64,000 nucleotides of DNA from Naasia sp. (GTDB lineage: Bacteria > Actinomycetota > Actinomycetes > Actinomycetales > Microbacteriaceae), in assembly GCF_025465545.1 (NCBI RefSeq), contig NZ_JAODMK010000011.1, forward strand, positions 27,469 through 91,468. Direction: 5' to 3'. Position 1 is the first letter of the stretch. Each line of letters starts with the position of its first letter. The notes beneath the pieces are model-generated. The model did no database searches, had not been told where the DNA came from, and saw only the letters and a list, made by a program, of their open reading frames with translations. Shown here piece after piece: positions 24,691-34,286 of this stretch. Position numbers and translations under genes: made by a program.

Positions 24691-26409
24691 TCAGTGCGAC
24701 TCGCGGCTGACCTTCGATCCGCTCCCACCGCGGAGGAAGTCGAGATCGGCACCCGAGTCGGCCTGAAGCACGTGGTCCACGTAGAGCCGCTCCCAGCCGC
24801 GCACCGGGTTCGCGAAGCCGTCCAGCGTGGCCTGATTCGGGGTCCGCTTGGCGAGCTCGTCGGGCGGGACGTCGAGGTCCAGTCGCCGTCCGCGAACGTC
24901 CAGCGAGATCCAGTCGCCGGTCTGGACCAGCGCGAGCGGCCCCCCTGCCGCCGCCTCGGGTGTGACGTGCAGAACGACGGTGCCGTATGCCGTGCCGCTC
25001 ATCCGGCCGTCGCAGACCCGCACCATGTCGCGCACCCCCTTCTCGAGCAGCTTCTTGGGCAGGGGCATGTTCGAGACCTCCGGCATGCCGGGGTAGCCCT
25101 TGGGGCCGCAGCCGCGGAGCACCATCACGGAGTTCTCGTCGATGTCGAGCTCGGGGTCGTCGATGCGGGCGTGGAAGTCCTCGATGGTGTCGAAGACCAC
25201 GGCACGGCCGCGATGCTTCAACAGGTGCGGTGACGCCGCCGCCGGCTTGATCAGGGCCCCGCCGGGCGCGAGGCTCCCCCGAAGGACCGAGATGCCGGCC
25301 GCGGGAAGGAACGGCGCGCTGCGCGGGGTGATGACCTCCTGATCCCAGATCTGCGCGTCGTCGAGATAGTCGACGAGGGGCCGCCCCGTGATGGTCAGTG
25401 CCGTCGGATCGAGCAGGTCCCGCACCTCCCGCAGGACGGCGAGGAACCCGCCCGCCCGCTGGAAGTCGTCCATCAGGAACTGGCCGGCCGGCTGCAGGTT
25501 CACCAGCAGGGGCACCTCCGCTCCGATGCGGTCGAAGTCGTCGATCGTCAGCTCGATGCCCAGGCGCCCGGCGATGGCGAGCAGATGCACGACGGCGTTC
25601 GTGGAGCCCCCGGTCGCGGCGAGCGCGACGATCGCATTGTGGAAGCTGCCCTTGGTGAGGAAGGTCGACGGACGCCGGTCCTCGGCGACCAGCTGCACCG
25701 CGAGCCGACCGGTCTCGTGCGCCGCCTCCAGCAGTCGGCTGTCCGGGGCAGGGGTTCCGGCGAGCCCGGGCAGAACGGTGCCGAGAGCTTCGGCCACCAG
25801 GGCCATGGTGGAGGCGGTGCCCATCGTGTTGCAGTGCCCGCGGCTGCGGATCATCGACGACTCCGACTTCAGGAAGGCCGCCTCGGACAGGGTTCCCGCG
25901 CGAACCTCTTCGCTCAGCCGCCAGACGTCGGTTCCGCAGCCGAGCGCCTGGCCACGGAAGTGCCCCGTGATCATGGGGCCGCCGGGAACGACGACGGCCG
26001 GAAGGTCGACCGAGGCCGCAGCCATCAGCAGCGACGGGATCGTCTTGTCGCAGCCGCCGAGCAGGACGACACCGTCGATCGGGTTCGCGCGAAGCATCTC
26101 CTCCGTCGCCATCGCGGCCATGTTCCTCCAGAGCATCGCAGTGGGGCGCACCTGCGTCTCGCCCAGGGACACCACAGGCAGCTCGAGCGGGATGCCGCCC
26201 GCCTCGTAGATCCCGTTCTTCACCGACTGGGCCACCTCGTCGAGATGCGAATTGCAGGGCGTGAGGTCGGACGCGGTGTTCGCGATGGCGATCTGCGGAC
26301 GCCCCTCGAAAGCACTGCCGGGGGCGCCTCGCCTCATCCACGCGCGGTGGATGTAGGCGTTGCGGTCGTCCCCGGTGTACCACTGGGAGCTGCGGAGGTT
26401 CGGCGCCAT
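24691..26409 (-). CDS. IlvD/Edd-family sugar-acid dehydratase
   Basis: A 572-residue dehydratase. The iron-sulfur and substrate motifs are in place: DLTPCNSHLDEV, LLGGCDKTIPS, MIRSRGHCNTMGTAS and GPKGYPGMPE, plus the C-terminal GRMSGTAYG. Length, the RRGAPGSAFEGRP N-terminus and catabolic context fit the pentonate/hexonate dehydratase branch rather than biosynthetic IlvD; these enzymes convert an aldonate to a 2-keto-3-deoxy acid using an Fe-S cluster and Mg. It is divergent from a zinc alcohol dehydrogenase that could supply its substrate. The exact sugar acid is not determinable. Confidence 0.88.
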   Translation of the reverse strand: MAPNLRSSQWYTGDDRNAYIHRAWMRRGAPGSAFEGRPQIAIANTASDLTPCNSHLDEVAQSVKNGIYEAGGIPLELPVVSLGETQVRPTAMLWRNMAAMATEEMLRANPIDGVVLLGGCDKTIPSLLMAAASVDLPAVVVPGGPMITGHFRGQALGCGTDVWRLSEEVRAGTLSEAAFLKSESSMIRSRGHCNTMGTASTMALVAEALGTVLPGLAGTPAPDSRLLEAAHETGRLAVQLVAEDRRPSTFLTKGSFHNAIVALAATGGSTNAVVHLLAIAGRLGIELTIDDFDRIGAEVPLLVNLQPAGQFLMDDFQRAGGFLAVLREVRDLLDPTALTITGRPLVDYLDDAQIWDQEVITPRSAPFLPAAGISVLRGSLAPGGALIKPAAASPHLLKHRGRAVVFDTIEDFHARIDDPELDIDENSVMVLRGCGPKGYPGMPEVSNMPLPKKLLEKGVRDMVRVCDGRMSGTAYGTVVLHVTPEAAAGGPLALVQTGDWISLDVRGRRLDLDVPPDELAKRTPNQATLDGFANPVRGWERLYVDHVLQADSGADLDFLRGGSGSKVSRESH

Positions 26410-26595
26410 TGCGGTTTCAACTCTCGTGATCGGATCTGGTGATTGCCACGATGCTAGGACCGTGCACTCGGCCACGGGAGCGCAGCGTCGTGCGGGATCC
26501 GCCCGCTCGACCTTCAGGCGCGCGATAAGAGGAGAAGAGATCATGGTCACCTGCGACCCCCGCCCGGCCACCGAGGAGTGCGTCGTGGGACCCCG

Positions 26596-27624
26596 ATGAA
26601 GGCGTTCGTCATCACCGCCCCCGGCGAGGCCGGAGTCCACGACGTGGAGCCGCCGACGGCGGCGCCCGGCGACGTGCTGGTCGACGTCCACCGCGCAGGC
26701 GTCTGCGGAACGGACGTCGAGCTCTACACCGGAGAGATGCAGTACATCGAGGACGGCCACACGACCTTCCCCATCCGCATCGGCCACGAGTGGATGGGGA
26801 CCGTCTCGGCGATCGGCGAGGGCGTCGACAGGGCCTGGCTCGGGCGCCGGGTGACCGGCGACACCATGCTCGGCTGCGGAATGTGCCGGAGGTGCCGGTC
26901 GGGACGCCAGCACGTGTGCCAATTCCGTGGCGAGCTCGGCATCCGCGACGGACGGCCCGGCGCCCTCGCCGAGCAGGTGGCCGTTCCCGCCACATCGCTC
27001 CGTGCCCTTCCGGACACGGTCGACGACGCCCTCGGCGCACTGGTCGAGCCGGGCGGCAACGCCCTCCGCTCCGTGCAGGCCGCCGGGCTTCAGCCGGGCG
27101 ACCGTGCACTGATCCTGGGACCGGGCACGATCGGCCTCCTGGCGGCGCTGTTCGCCCGCGCCGCCGGAGCCGAGGTGCACCTCCTGGGGCGCAGCGAACG
27201 CTCGCTCGAGTTCGCGCGCTCCCTCGGCTTCAGCGGCGTCTGGACCGAGGAGGACCTGCCCGACCTGCCGTGGGACGCCGTGATCGAGGCCTCCAACGCG
27301 AAGCACCTGCCTGCCAGAGCCCTCGACCTCGTCGAGCCGGGCAAGCGGGTCGTGTACGTGGGCCTGGCCGGCAGTCCGAGCCTTCTCGATTCTCGTACTC
27401 TCGCGCTCAAGGACGTCACCGCTGTCGGTGTGCTGAGCGCCTCGCCCGGCCTCACGGGGGCCGTCGAGGCCTACGGCAGCGGTGCCGTCGACCCCCGGCC
27501 GCTCATCGCGGCGACCGTCGCCCTCGATGGCCTTGCGCCGGTGCTCGCGGGCGCGCGCCCCGACGACGCAGGACAAGGACCCAAGATCCACGTCGCCATC
27601 GCGGCAGAGAATCGGAAGGACTGA
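26596..27624 (+). CDS. Zinc-dependent alcohol dehydrogenase (MDR family)
   Basis: A 342-residue medium-chain dehydrogenase. Catalytic zinc ligands lie in GVCGTDVELY and RIGHEWMG, the structural zinc lobe CGMCRRCRSGRQHVC is complete, and the Rossmann motif is LILGPGTIGLL. It is closely similar along its whole length to the gene at 57020-58033 (shared GRRxTGDTMLGCG and ALVEPGGNA), so the two are paralogues. Together with the divergent dehydratase it suggests oxidation of a sugar or polyol followed by dehydration of its acid. The ATG at 26596 gives the canonical MKAFVIT start. Confidence 0.9.
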   Translation: MKAFVITAPGEAGVHDVEPPTAAPGDVLVDVHRAGVCGTDVELYTGEMQYIEDGHTTFPIRIGHEWMGTVSAIGEGVDRAWLGRRVTGDTMLGCGMCRRCRSGRQHVCQFRGELGIRDGRPGALAEQVAVPATSLRALPDTVDDALGALVEPGGNALRSVQAAGLQPGDRALILGPGTIGLLAALFARAAGAEVHLLGRSERSLEFARSLGFSGVWTEEDLPDLPWDAVIEASNAKHLPARALDLVEPGKRVVYVGLAGSPSLLDSRTLALKDVTAVGVLSASPGLTGAVEAYGSGAVDPRPLIAATVALDGLAPVLAGARPDDAGQGPKIHVAIAAENRKD

Positions 27625-27643
27625 CACAGAGGAAGGCACGGGA

Positions 27644-27702
27644 CGACCCCCGGGTCGCCGAAGTGCCGGGAGACGGCTGCCTCATCGTCCTGCTCCCGGC
27701 AC
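27644..27702. terminator. Hairpins between convergent genes
   Basis: CGACC/GGTCG (27644-27657) forms a small hairpin. Just after it, GTGCCGGGAG (27663-27672) pairs perfectly with CTCCCGGCAC (27693-27702) around a 20-nt loop, spanning the stop codon of the minus-strand gene. Together they suit a bidirectional terminator. Confidence 0.45.
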
Positions 27703-27954
27703 CTGGAGAACGCCTTCGGCAGCGATGGGGGTGACTGAGATCAGCGGGAGGCCGACGTCCCGCACCCGATGCAGCAGACCATGAAGGGCGGCCTGGTCCG
27801 GGACCGAGCAGTCGAGGGTCGTGGTGCCGTCGTCCTGCCGAGTCAGACGGTGGCCTTCGAACCAGGCGCTCCACCTGTCGTCAAGATGCCCTCTGAGGCG
27901 GATCTCGTACCGCCCTCCGTTCTCGGGGAATGCGGCTGGGTCTGATCGACTCAC
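27682..27954 (-). CDS. Small conserved actinobacterial protein (90 aa)
   Basis: A 90-residue soluble protein with the pattern YEIRLRGHLDDRWSAWFEG, then TLDCSVPDQAALHGLLHRV and DVGLPLISVTPI. I recognise this as a small family often found near LuxR-type regulators in actinobacteria, with no known activity; the family recognition is from memory. It lies downstream of the LAL regulator, and its promoter carries the TCACCAC operator array (28025-28081) shared with the membrane operon at 32-34 kb, so it is probably a direct target of that regulator. Confidence 0.75.
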   Translation of the reverse strand: MSRSDPAAFPENGGRYEIRLRGHLDDRWSAWFEGHRLTRQDDGTTTLDCSVPDQAALHGLLHRVRDVGLPLISVTPIAAEGVLQVPGAGR

Positions 27955-28024
27955 GAGAGCTCCTGTTCCGATGCGGTCGTCCGCACGCCGGCGATGACGC
28001 GCGGACGGCGTGCGCCTTGGTCGG

Positions 28025-28081
28025 AAGGTAGGGAGCGCCCTGGTGAGGAGTCGTCACCACATGGGATGACCCGCGTGGTGA
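28025..28081 (-). promoter_or_regulatory. Operator array and promoter of the 90-aa gene (probable LAL target)
   Basis: On the plus strand: TGGTGA at 28041-28046, TCACC at 28054-28058, GGATGA at 28064-28069 and TGGTGA at 28076-28081. On the transcribed (minus) side a TACCTT -10 lies exactly 10 nt from the proximal TCACCA. The same four boxes at the same spacings occur upstream of the membrane operon (34287-34343). No -35 hexamer is present, so the promoter is likely activator-dependent. GGATGA equals the known MalT-box core. Confidence 0.65.
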
Positions 28082-28120
28082 ATCGTGGTTCGCCGCTCGG
28101 AGAGCCACTCGATCGGACGG

Positions 28121-30805
28121 TCAGGGTCGAGGAGACCTGAGGAGACCGAGTTCGCCCGCCCGCCGGACGGCCGCCCGCCGGTCGCCCACCCCGAGCTTCG
28201 AGTAGATGTTCTTCGAGTGAGTGCGGACGGTGTTGAGCGACACCACGAGCTGCCGAGCGATGTCGGGACCGCTCAGATCGGTCGCGAGGAGCCTGAGCAC
28301 CCCGAGCTCACGATCCGTCAGCACGTCAGCGTGCGCCTCATCGGCGGGCCACGCCTGCGCGAACGCCGTCAGGAGGGCGCCGGCGAACCGCGGCGCGTCC
28401 GCACGTGAGGCAGCGGACCGGATGAGTCCCTCCATGGGGCGCCCCTCATCGAGGAAGAGCCGGACATGCCCCTGCGGCTCTGCGAGGGTCAGGGCCCGGT
28501 CCAGCGAACGGAACGCCGACCTGCTGTCGTTCTGCAGGCGCGAAGCGAGAGCCAGCAGGGCGAGTGCCTCGACGACGCTGCCCCCTCTGCTCCCCGACTC
28601 TGCTGCCTGCAGCAGGCGGCTGAGCAGGGCGACGGCCTGACGGAGTGCGGGGCCCGCCGGCGATCTGCGGGCCTGGGCCACAAGGATCCGGGCGAGAGTG
28701 AGGTGCTCGTACTCCGAGAGATAGCCGAGTTCGTCGTCCGCGCCGAGCATCCTCCCGTCGGCCCACCGGGCTGCTTCGTCGAGGCGCCCCAGGCGGAGCA
28801 CCATCCGCGCGCGGAGCGCGGGAATGGGTCGCACGTTCGGGGAGAAGTCACTCGTGAACACCTCGCTCGCCTCATCGACGAGGGCGAGCGCGACCGCGGG
28901 GTCCCCTCGCAGCTCCGCGAGGCGTGCGCGAACCACGCGTGAGCGGTACGGGTTCTGCGGGAAGCCCTTGTGCTCGCCGAGCTCGTCGCTCTGCCGGAGG
29001 TGAACCTGCGCTCCTGCCAGGTCGTCGGCCTCGATGTCCAGGGCGGCGAGGCCGACGTGCATGTCAGCGATGCCGCGCAGCTCGGCGCCCCCGGCTGTGC
29101 CGCGGAGCAGAGCCTGTTCGTAGAGGGTGCGGGCGTCGCTCGGTCGGCCCTGGGCGATCCGGATGTCGGCGAGGACGACCGTCCCCCCGACCACGTCGGT
29201 GACGAAGCCCGCCTGCCCGAGGCTGTCCATTCCCGCGGAGAACGCGGCGTAGGCCGCGTCGAGGTCTCCCCGGGACCAGTCCGCGATCCCGCGGAGGGAC
29301 TGCACGGCGCCGCGAGCGGCGCCGTCGTCGGCGGCGATCAGCCGCAGCGCCTCGTCCGCATGCTGGACGGTGGCGACGAGATCGCCGCGCAGCTGGGCCG
29401 ATGCAGACCGGTAGATGGCCACCCATCCCGACAGTCCGGGGTGGGCGGCGCTGGTTGCGGGGGAGGCCAGAGACCGCGCGGCCTGACCCAGCCGCTCCTC
29501 GACGAGGCTCGTCTCCCCCACCCCGAGTCGTGAGCCGGCCGCGGCGACCGCGAGAGCCGGCCGATCCGGAAAGACGTCGTCGGGAAGTGCGTCCAGCCAC
29601 CGCCGCAGCGTCGCCTCCCGCCGGGACTGGCGCATCGCCGGGATCGTGCTCTCGATCAGGTCCGCCGCACGTTCGGGGTCGCCCCCGCCGAGCGCGTGCC
29701 GAACCGCATCTCCGGGCTCCCCGTTCTGCTCGAACCACTCGGACGCGCGCCGATGCAGCTCCGGGACCAGTTCAGGCAGCTCCTCGACCAGTCGGGCCTG
29801 CAGCACATCGCCGAACAGGTGGTGGTACCGGTACCAGCGTCGGCGGTCGTCGAGGGGGACGACGAAGAGGTTCGCGCGATCGAGCGCCTCGAGATGCGCC
29901 GTGCCGCGTGAGCCGCCCGCCACGGCGTCGCACAGCGGGCCGGTCAGTCGACTCAGGATCGACGTTCGGAGCAGGAAGCCACGAACGTCGGCGGATTGAT
30001 GGTCGAGGACCTCCTCGACCAGGTAGTCGAGGATGTAGCGGTCGTCGCCCGCGAATCCCTCGACGAAGGCGCCGACATCATCGACACGCTGCATGGAGAG
30101 CGCGGCAAGCTGGAGTGCGGCTATCCAGCCCTCGGTCCGCTGCTCCAGGGCGTCCACATGGGCGGGACGCACCTGAACGCGCAGCATGCCAGAGAGGTAC
30201 TCGTCCGCCTCCTGCCGCGTGAAGCGCAGATCGGCCGCGCGCAGCTCGAGCAGCTCGCCGCGGCCGCGCAGCCGAGCCAGCGGGAACGGCGGATCGCTGC
30301 GACTCGCGATCACCGTCCTCAGCTGAGGCGGGAGACTGCCGACGAGGAAGGCGACGCCCTCCTGCAGCTCAGTGGCCTCGATCACGTGGTAGTCGTCCAG
30401 GACGAGCACGACGTCTCGCACGGCGGAGGCGAGATCGTTCAGCAGCAGGGTGAGCAGAGTGCGAAAGTCGACCCCCGGCGACTCCCCGAGCAGGGCGAGC
30501 GACCTGTCCCCGACTCCGGGCTCGGCCCGCCCCAGCGCCGAGATCACATACGTCCAGAACGAGACCGGGTCGTTGTCGCCCGGATCCAGCGACACCCAGG
30601 CGACGGTGCGATCGGTCGCACTGCCCGCGAGCCACTCCGCGAGCAAGGAGGTCTTGCCGAAGCCGGGCGGAGCCGAGATGAGGGTGAGAGCAGGCAGCGT
30701 CTCCACATCGAGGCGCTGCCCGAGGCGCAGCCGGGCGACGTGCCCCTGCCGAAGCGTCGGCAGATGGAGCTTGGTCTCGAGCAGCGCGATCGGGATGGTG
30801 CTCAC
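28121..30805 (-). CDS. LAL-type LuxR-family transcriptional regulator (MalT-like)
   Basis: An 894-residue large ATP-binding LuxR regulator. The N-terminus opens IALLETKLHLP, typical of MalT. Walker A is APPGFGKTSLLAEWL (about residue 45) and Walker B is VVLVLDDYHVIEA. A long helical TPR-like region follows, then a C-terminal LuxR helix-turn-helix (LTDRELGVLRLLATDLSGPD and QLVVSLNTVRTHSKNIYSKL, about residues 830-875). Such proteins are ATP-dependent activators triggered by a small ligand. Likely targets are the two promoters sharing the TCACCAC array. The MFS gene immediately upstream could transport the effector; that is speculation. Confidence 0.92.
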   Translation of the reverse strand: MSTIPIALLETKLHLPTLRQGHVARLRLGQRLDVETLPALTLISAPPGFGKTSLLAEWLAGSATDRTVAWVSLDPGDNDPVSFWTYVISALGRAEPGVGDRSLALLGESPGVDFRTLLTLLLNDLASAVRDVVLVLDDYHVIEATELQEGVAFLVGSLPPQLRTVIASRSDPPFPLARLRGRGELLELRAADLRFTRQEADEYLSGMLRVQVRPAHVDALEQRTEGWIAALQLAALSMQRVDDVGAFVEGFAGDDRYILDYLVEEVLDHQSADVRGFLLRTSILSRLTGPLCDAVAGGSRGTAHLEALDRANLFVVPLDDRRRWYRYHHLFGDVLQARLVEELPELVPELHRRASEWFEQNGEPGDAVRHALGGGDPERAADLIESTIPAMRQSRREATLRRWLDALPDDVFPDRPALAVAAAGSRLGVGETSLVEERLGQAARSLASPATSAAHPGLSGWVAIYRSASAQLRGDLVATVQHADEALRLIAADDGAARGAVQSLRGIADWSRGDLDAAYAAFSAGMDSLGQAGFVTDVVGGTVVLADIRIAQGRPSDARTLYEQALLRGTAGGAELRGIADMHVGLAALDIEADDLAGAQVHLRQSDELGEHKGFPQNPYRSRVVRARLAELRGDPAVALALVDEASEVFTSDFSPNVRPIPALRARMVLRLGRLDEAARWADGRMLGADDELGYLSEYEHLTLARILVAQARRSPAGPALRQAVALLSRLLQAAESGSRGGSVVEALALLALASRLQNDSRSAFRSLDRALTLAEPQGHVRLFLDEGRPMEGLIRSAASRADAPRFAGALLTAFAQAWPADEAHADVLTDRELGVLRLLATDLSGPDIARQLVVSLNTVRTHSKNIYSKLGVGDRRAAVRRAGELGLLRSPRP

Positions 30806-30887
30806 CTCCCTCGACGGTCGAGTCGAATCCTAGGACCGTCCGACGAGGGCAGCCGCGGCGGGCACCGGGCCGCACGGCGGCCAGCGC

Positions 30888-32162
30888 CTACCGGACGCTC
30901 CTGATGGGCAGGATGGCTGCGGCGCCGGCCAGCGCGCACACCCCGGCGACCGCGTAGAGCGCGCTGTAGCTCCCGCCGCTGACGGCGAGAATCACCGGGG
31001 CGATCGCGGGAGCGATGGAGGACGGCAGCGCGCCCGCGATGTTGAGGACGCCCAGATCCTTCGCGCTGTGGCGCTCGTCGGGCAGGACATCCACGACGAG
31101 GGCGAGGTCGACGGCCATGTAGAGACCGAATCCGAGACCGCTGATGGCCATGCCCACCAGGAAGCCACTGAACTCGGTGACCATCGCCAGCACGAACATC
31201 GCCGCGCCGTAGACCGCCGCGGCGGTCACGACGAAGACCTTGCGCCGGCCCGCCCGGTCCGAGAGCCTCCCTCCCCCGACCGAGGCGAGGATGACCAGCG
31301 CGGCCTGCGCGAGGGTGCCGAGGAAGACCTGCTGGGGAACGTCCGCTCGAGCGCTGCCCAGATGATCGAGGAGGTAGAAGGCCTGGAAGGTGGTCAGGAA
31401 GGCGTAGGCGAGGACCAGGCAGAAGCGGCTGAGGAAGGCCCAGCTGAAGTCCGGGTATCGCCGGGGGTCCAGATAGAAGGACTGCGCCAGTTCGCGAAGC
31501 GACCACGGTGGCAGGTCCTCCGGCGCACGCACGCGATCCTTCAGCGTCGCGACGAAGAGGAGAATGAACACCGCGGCTGCGGCGCACGGCGCGAGGAACA
31601 TCAGCAGCTCGTTGCCCGTGAAGAGGTTCACCAGAAAGGTGCCGCACACGGCGGCGGCGGGGACGCACACGCCGAGGATTCCTGCGACCTGGCCGCGCTG
31701 CGCGGTGGGCACCTGGTCGGGGAGCACGGCGGTCATCGCGGCGAGCAGCGCGTTGAGGAAGAGCTGCGCCACGCACCACCCCACGAGGACCACGGGGATG
31801 CTCGGGGCGAGCGCGACGAGGAGGACGCCGAGGGTGCCGCCGACCAGACCGACGACCATCCAGGTGCGGCGCATGCCGAAGCGAGCCGTCGTCCGGTCGC
31901 TCAACCGGCCGAAGAGGGGGTTCGCCACGATGGCGAGCAGGGCTCCCACGCCGGCCACGAGAGCGAGGCTGCCGGGCGCGCGCTCGATGCCCACGAGCCC
32001 GGTGATCTTCAAGGCGAGGGTGACCAGCAGCGGCGCGAGGAAGAGGAGGCAGGCACTCGCATAGGCCGCCGTGTACAGCGAGATGAAGAGCCAGCCGACC
32101 CGGGCGACCGGTTCCCGGGACTCCGCGACGGGTGCAACCGCATTCTCCTGGCTCGCGGTCAT
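30888..32162 (-). CDS. MFS transporter
   Basis: A 424-residue major-facilitator protein with 12 predicted helices. Loop 2-3 has NPLFGRLSDRTTARFGMRRTW, and the equivalent loop in the second half is GGRLSDRAGRRKVF. The domain halves are split by a charged loop (KDRVRAPEDLPPW). The SDR/GRR pattern and overall look match sugar or drug transporters of the GPH/MFS-type seen in actinobacteria. AGGAGA precedes the ATG. It lies directly upstream of the LAL regulator on the same strand with an 82-nt gap. Confidence 0.88.
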   Translation of the reverse strand: MTASQENAVAPVAESREPVARVGWLFISLYTAAYASACLLFLAPLLVTLALKITGLVGIERAPGSLALVAGVGALLAIVANPLFGRLSDRTTARFGMRRTWMVVGLVGGTLGVLLVALAPSIPVVLVGWCVAQLFLNALLAAMTAVLPDQVPTAQRGQVAGILGVCVPAAAVCGTFLVNLFTGNELLMFLAPCAAAAVFILLFVATLKDRVRAPEDLPPWSLRELAQSFYLDPRRYPDFSWAFLSRFCLVLAYAFLTTFQAFYLLDHLGSARADVPQQVFLGTLAQAALVILASVGGGRLSDRAGRRKVFVVTAAAVYGAAMFVLAMVTEFSGFLVGMAISGLGFGLYMAVDLALVVDVLPDERHSAKDLGVLNIAGALPSSIAPAIAPVILAVSGGSYSALYAVAGVCALAGAAAILPIRSVR

Positions 32163-32353
32163 CCCGCTCTCCTGCTGCCTCGGTGGAGCAGGGAGAACGG
32201 GATGGGGGAAGGACGTCCGAGTAATCGGTCGTCGCGCAGAAGCCTCGCCGTTGTCGGACGGCACCTTATAGTGGCGCGATCCGCGGACGAAGGCAACGGC
32301 GGCAGCGGTCCCGCGCGAAGGCGGAGCCGATGCCGGTCCTGCCCGGAGGGGCT

Positions 32354-32812
32354 TCAGCGGGCGGGGACCTCCGCGTACCGGTCCCGACCGGTGTCCTGGC
32401 CCTGCGCGCCCGGCCTCGACGGCTGTGCGGAGAGCACGACGAGGACGACCAGACCTGCCACCGGGAGGAAGAACCAGAAGAGGTGGCCCCAGCCGTAGCC
32501 GGCATCTCGGAGCCTGCGCACCTGCACTGAGAGCGAGGGCAGCAGCACGGCGATTCCCCACACCGCCGCGTAAGGGGAGCCGGACGCCGCACTGTGGTCG
32601 AACGGGAGCGCACCGATCGCGGCACTGGCGAGCACGGTGAAGAGCACCCACCACCAGAACTCGGATCGTGTGGCCCGGCCACGGAATTCGGCGTAGCGGC
32701 GGAACGCTGCAGCTATGGCGCCGAAGAACGTGGCGGTGGGGGCGTCGGGGAAACCGTCCTGGTCCGTCGACTGCTGTGGCTTCGGGGCGTGGGAGGAAGT
32801 GGGGCTGGTCAT
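32354..32812 (-). CDS. DUF805 family membrane protein
   Basis: A 152-residue protein: a ~45-residue hydrophilic lead, then FRGRATRSEFWWWVLF, the hallmark of DUF805, with four membrane helices and the VRRLRDAGYGWGHLFW loop. Function unknown; such proteins occur widely as small inner-membrane proteins. It is the last gene of a three-gene membrane operon, overlapping the preceding gene by ATGA. Confidence 0.9.
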   Translation of the reverse strand: MTSPTSSHAPKPQQSTDQDGFPDAPTATFFGAIAAAFRRYAEFRGRATRSEFWWWVLFTVLASAAIGALPFDHSAASGSPYAAVWGIAVLLPSLSVQVRRLRDAGYGWGHLFWFFLPVAGLVVLVVLSAQPSRPGAQGQDTGRDRYAEVPAR

Positions 32813-33507
32813 GCGGTTCTCCTTGTCGGCAATGGTGCTGGGGTGGAGATCCGCCGACGGGTTCGCCGACGGATGACGTGCTCTGCGACCGCGAGGTTGA
32901 TGCCCCAGGCGGCCCCCATGAACGCTGCCCGCGCCAGCTCGTTGGTGGGCCCGAAGAAGATCGACTCCGGGATGAGGACGAGGGCCTGGGTGCCCGCCGC
33001 TACTCCGATGGCATAGGCGCGGGTCATCCATTCGCCGTGCCGCAGGAAGTCGCGGCGGGCTATTGCGCGGACTCCGAGCGCGATGCTCATCAGCATCGCG
33101 CCCCCGAAGAGGAGGCGCAGGACGAGCAGGAGGTCGCCGTCTCCTGGCGGATGCGGGTAGAAGGTCGCCATCCACATGCCGGACAGGGCGGTGAGAACAC
33201 CTGCCGGAATGAGCACGCGGCCCGACATGCGGTGCCAGCCGCCCCGGCGACGTCGCAGTGCGGGGACGAACTGGAACGCCCCGAGCAGGCTGAACACCGT
33301 CACGCTCACGATGTGGACCAGGACGGGGATCGGGGAGTCGAGGAAGCGCGAGTTGTTCGCCGTCTCGGCCGCTCCACCGGTCAGCTCGGTCACGCGTGCT
33401 CCTCCTGCGAGGATCGGGATCAGGGAGAGAAGGATCAGCCCGGTGGGCACGAGCCAGGACGACTTCGACGTCCGGCGTGCTGCGGTCAGGACGCTGCTTC
33501 GGGTCAT
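32809..33507 (-). CDS. DUF2306-type membrane protein
   Basis: A 232-residue integral membrane protein with about six helices. Readable motifs are VHIVSVTVFSLLGAFQF, GWHRMSGRVLIPAGVLTAL and DFLRHGEWMTRAYAIG, whose conserved histidines resemble those of DUF2306/cytochrome-b561-like families, suggesting a possible haem or metal site. The gene overlaps the DUF805 gene and follows the next membrane gene by 33 nt, forming an operon. Biochemical role unknown. Confidence 0.8.
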   Translation of the reverse strand: MTRSSVLTAARRTSKSSWLVPTGLILLSLIPILAGGARVTELTGGAAETANNSRFLDSPIPVLVHIVSVTVFSLLGAFQFVPALRRRRGGWHRMSGRVLIPAGVLTALSGMWMATFYPHPPGDGDLLLVLRLLFGGAMLMSIALGVRAIARRDFLRHGEWMTRAYAIGVAAGTQALVLIPESIFFGPTNELARAAFMGAAWGINLAVAEHVIRRRTRRRISTPAPLPTRRTA

Positions 33508-33540
33508 GGCTCGTACCTCGTCTCCAGGTTCTCGTTCGCG

Positions 33541-34233
33541 TCAGACCGCGAAAGTGCGGTCGCGGTCCGGCAGTTCTGCCTCCAGAGGCCCGCTCGCGGT
33601 CGTCGTGCCGTGGTTCGCCCAGAGGGACCAGCCGAGCCAGATCAGCGCCGCGCCCACCGGGATCGCGGCCATCCGCTCGAGAGCATGAGGCAGCAGCGCG
33701 CCGGCGATGGGCGTGATCGCAGCGGCGACGATCAGGAGGATGGCCGCGCCGCGGGAGAGGACGCGGGCACGGAGGATGGCGATGCCGAACAGCACTGCGC
33801 CGGCGACGTAGAGGGCAGCCCCGACCGAAGGCACCGCGGCGAGGGGACCGAGATCCGTTTCGGCCGCGTGGCGCCCGAACAGGCCCACGATGTCCGTCGC
33901 GAGCTGCGGAGCACTGACCGCGAGAAGCGGCGCGACCAGGGCCTCGACGAAGGTGTACGCGGCCTGCAGGAGGAAGAAGAGAGCGAGCATCGCGTAGGCG
34001 ACGAGCCCGAGGACCCCGAACTGCCGCACCTGCCGGAGGTAGAGGCCGGTCAGTCCGATCAGCACCAGGACCGCCATCCCGAAGCTCACGAAGTGCGTGG
34101 TCGCCCACAGCGGCGTCACGAGCGACTCCACCTCGTCGGCGGGGTGGATGAACTGGATGACGATGTAGATGAGCCCTCCCAGCGCGGCGGCCGAAGCAGC
34201 CACCCTGGTGAGGACAGGAGCGGTGATGCTCAT
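33541..34233 (-). CDS. Hypothetical six-helix membrane protein
   Basis: A 230-residue protein with about six membrane segments and a short acidic C-terminus. The first helix is followed by QFIHPADEVESLVTPLWATTH, and later GRHAAETDLGPLAAVPSVGAAL. No family name comes to mind; the layout resembles the DUF4386/DUF998-type small membrane proteins. It is first in the operon, and its promoter carries the TCACCAC array shared with the 90-aa gene. Co-regulation by the LAL regulator is therefore likely. Confidence 0.7.
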   Translation of the reverse strand: MSITAPVLTRVAASAAALGGLIYIVIQFIHPADEVESLVTPLWATTHFVSFGMAVLVLIGLTGLYLRQVRQFGVLGLVAYAMLALFFLLQAAYTFVEALVAPLLAVSAPQLATDIVGLFGRHAAETDLGPLAAVPSVGAALYVAGAVLFGIAILRARVLSRGAAILLIVAAAITPIAGALLPHALERMAAIPVGAALIWLGWSLWANHGTTTASGPLEAELPDRDRTFAV

Positions 34234-34286
34234 GAGGATTCTCCGATGTCTCGAGTTTCCCGGGCGATCGCCCTGGGACGCCCCAG

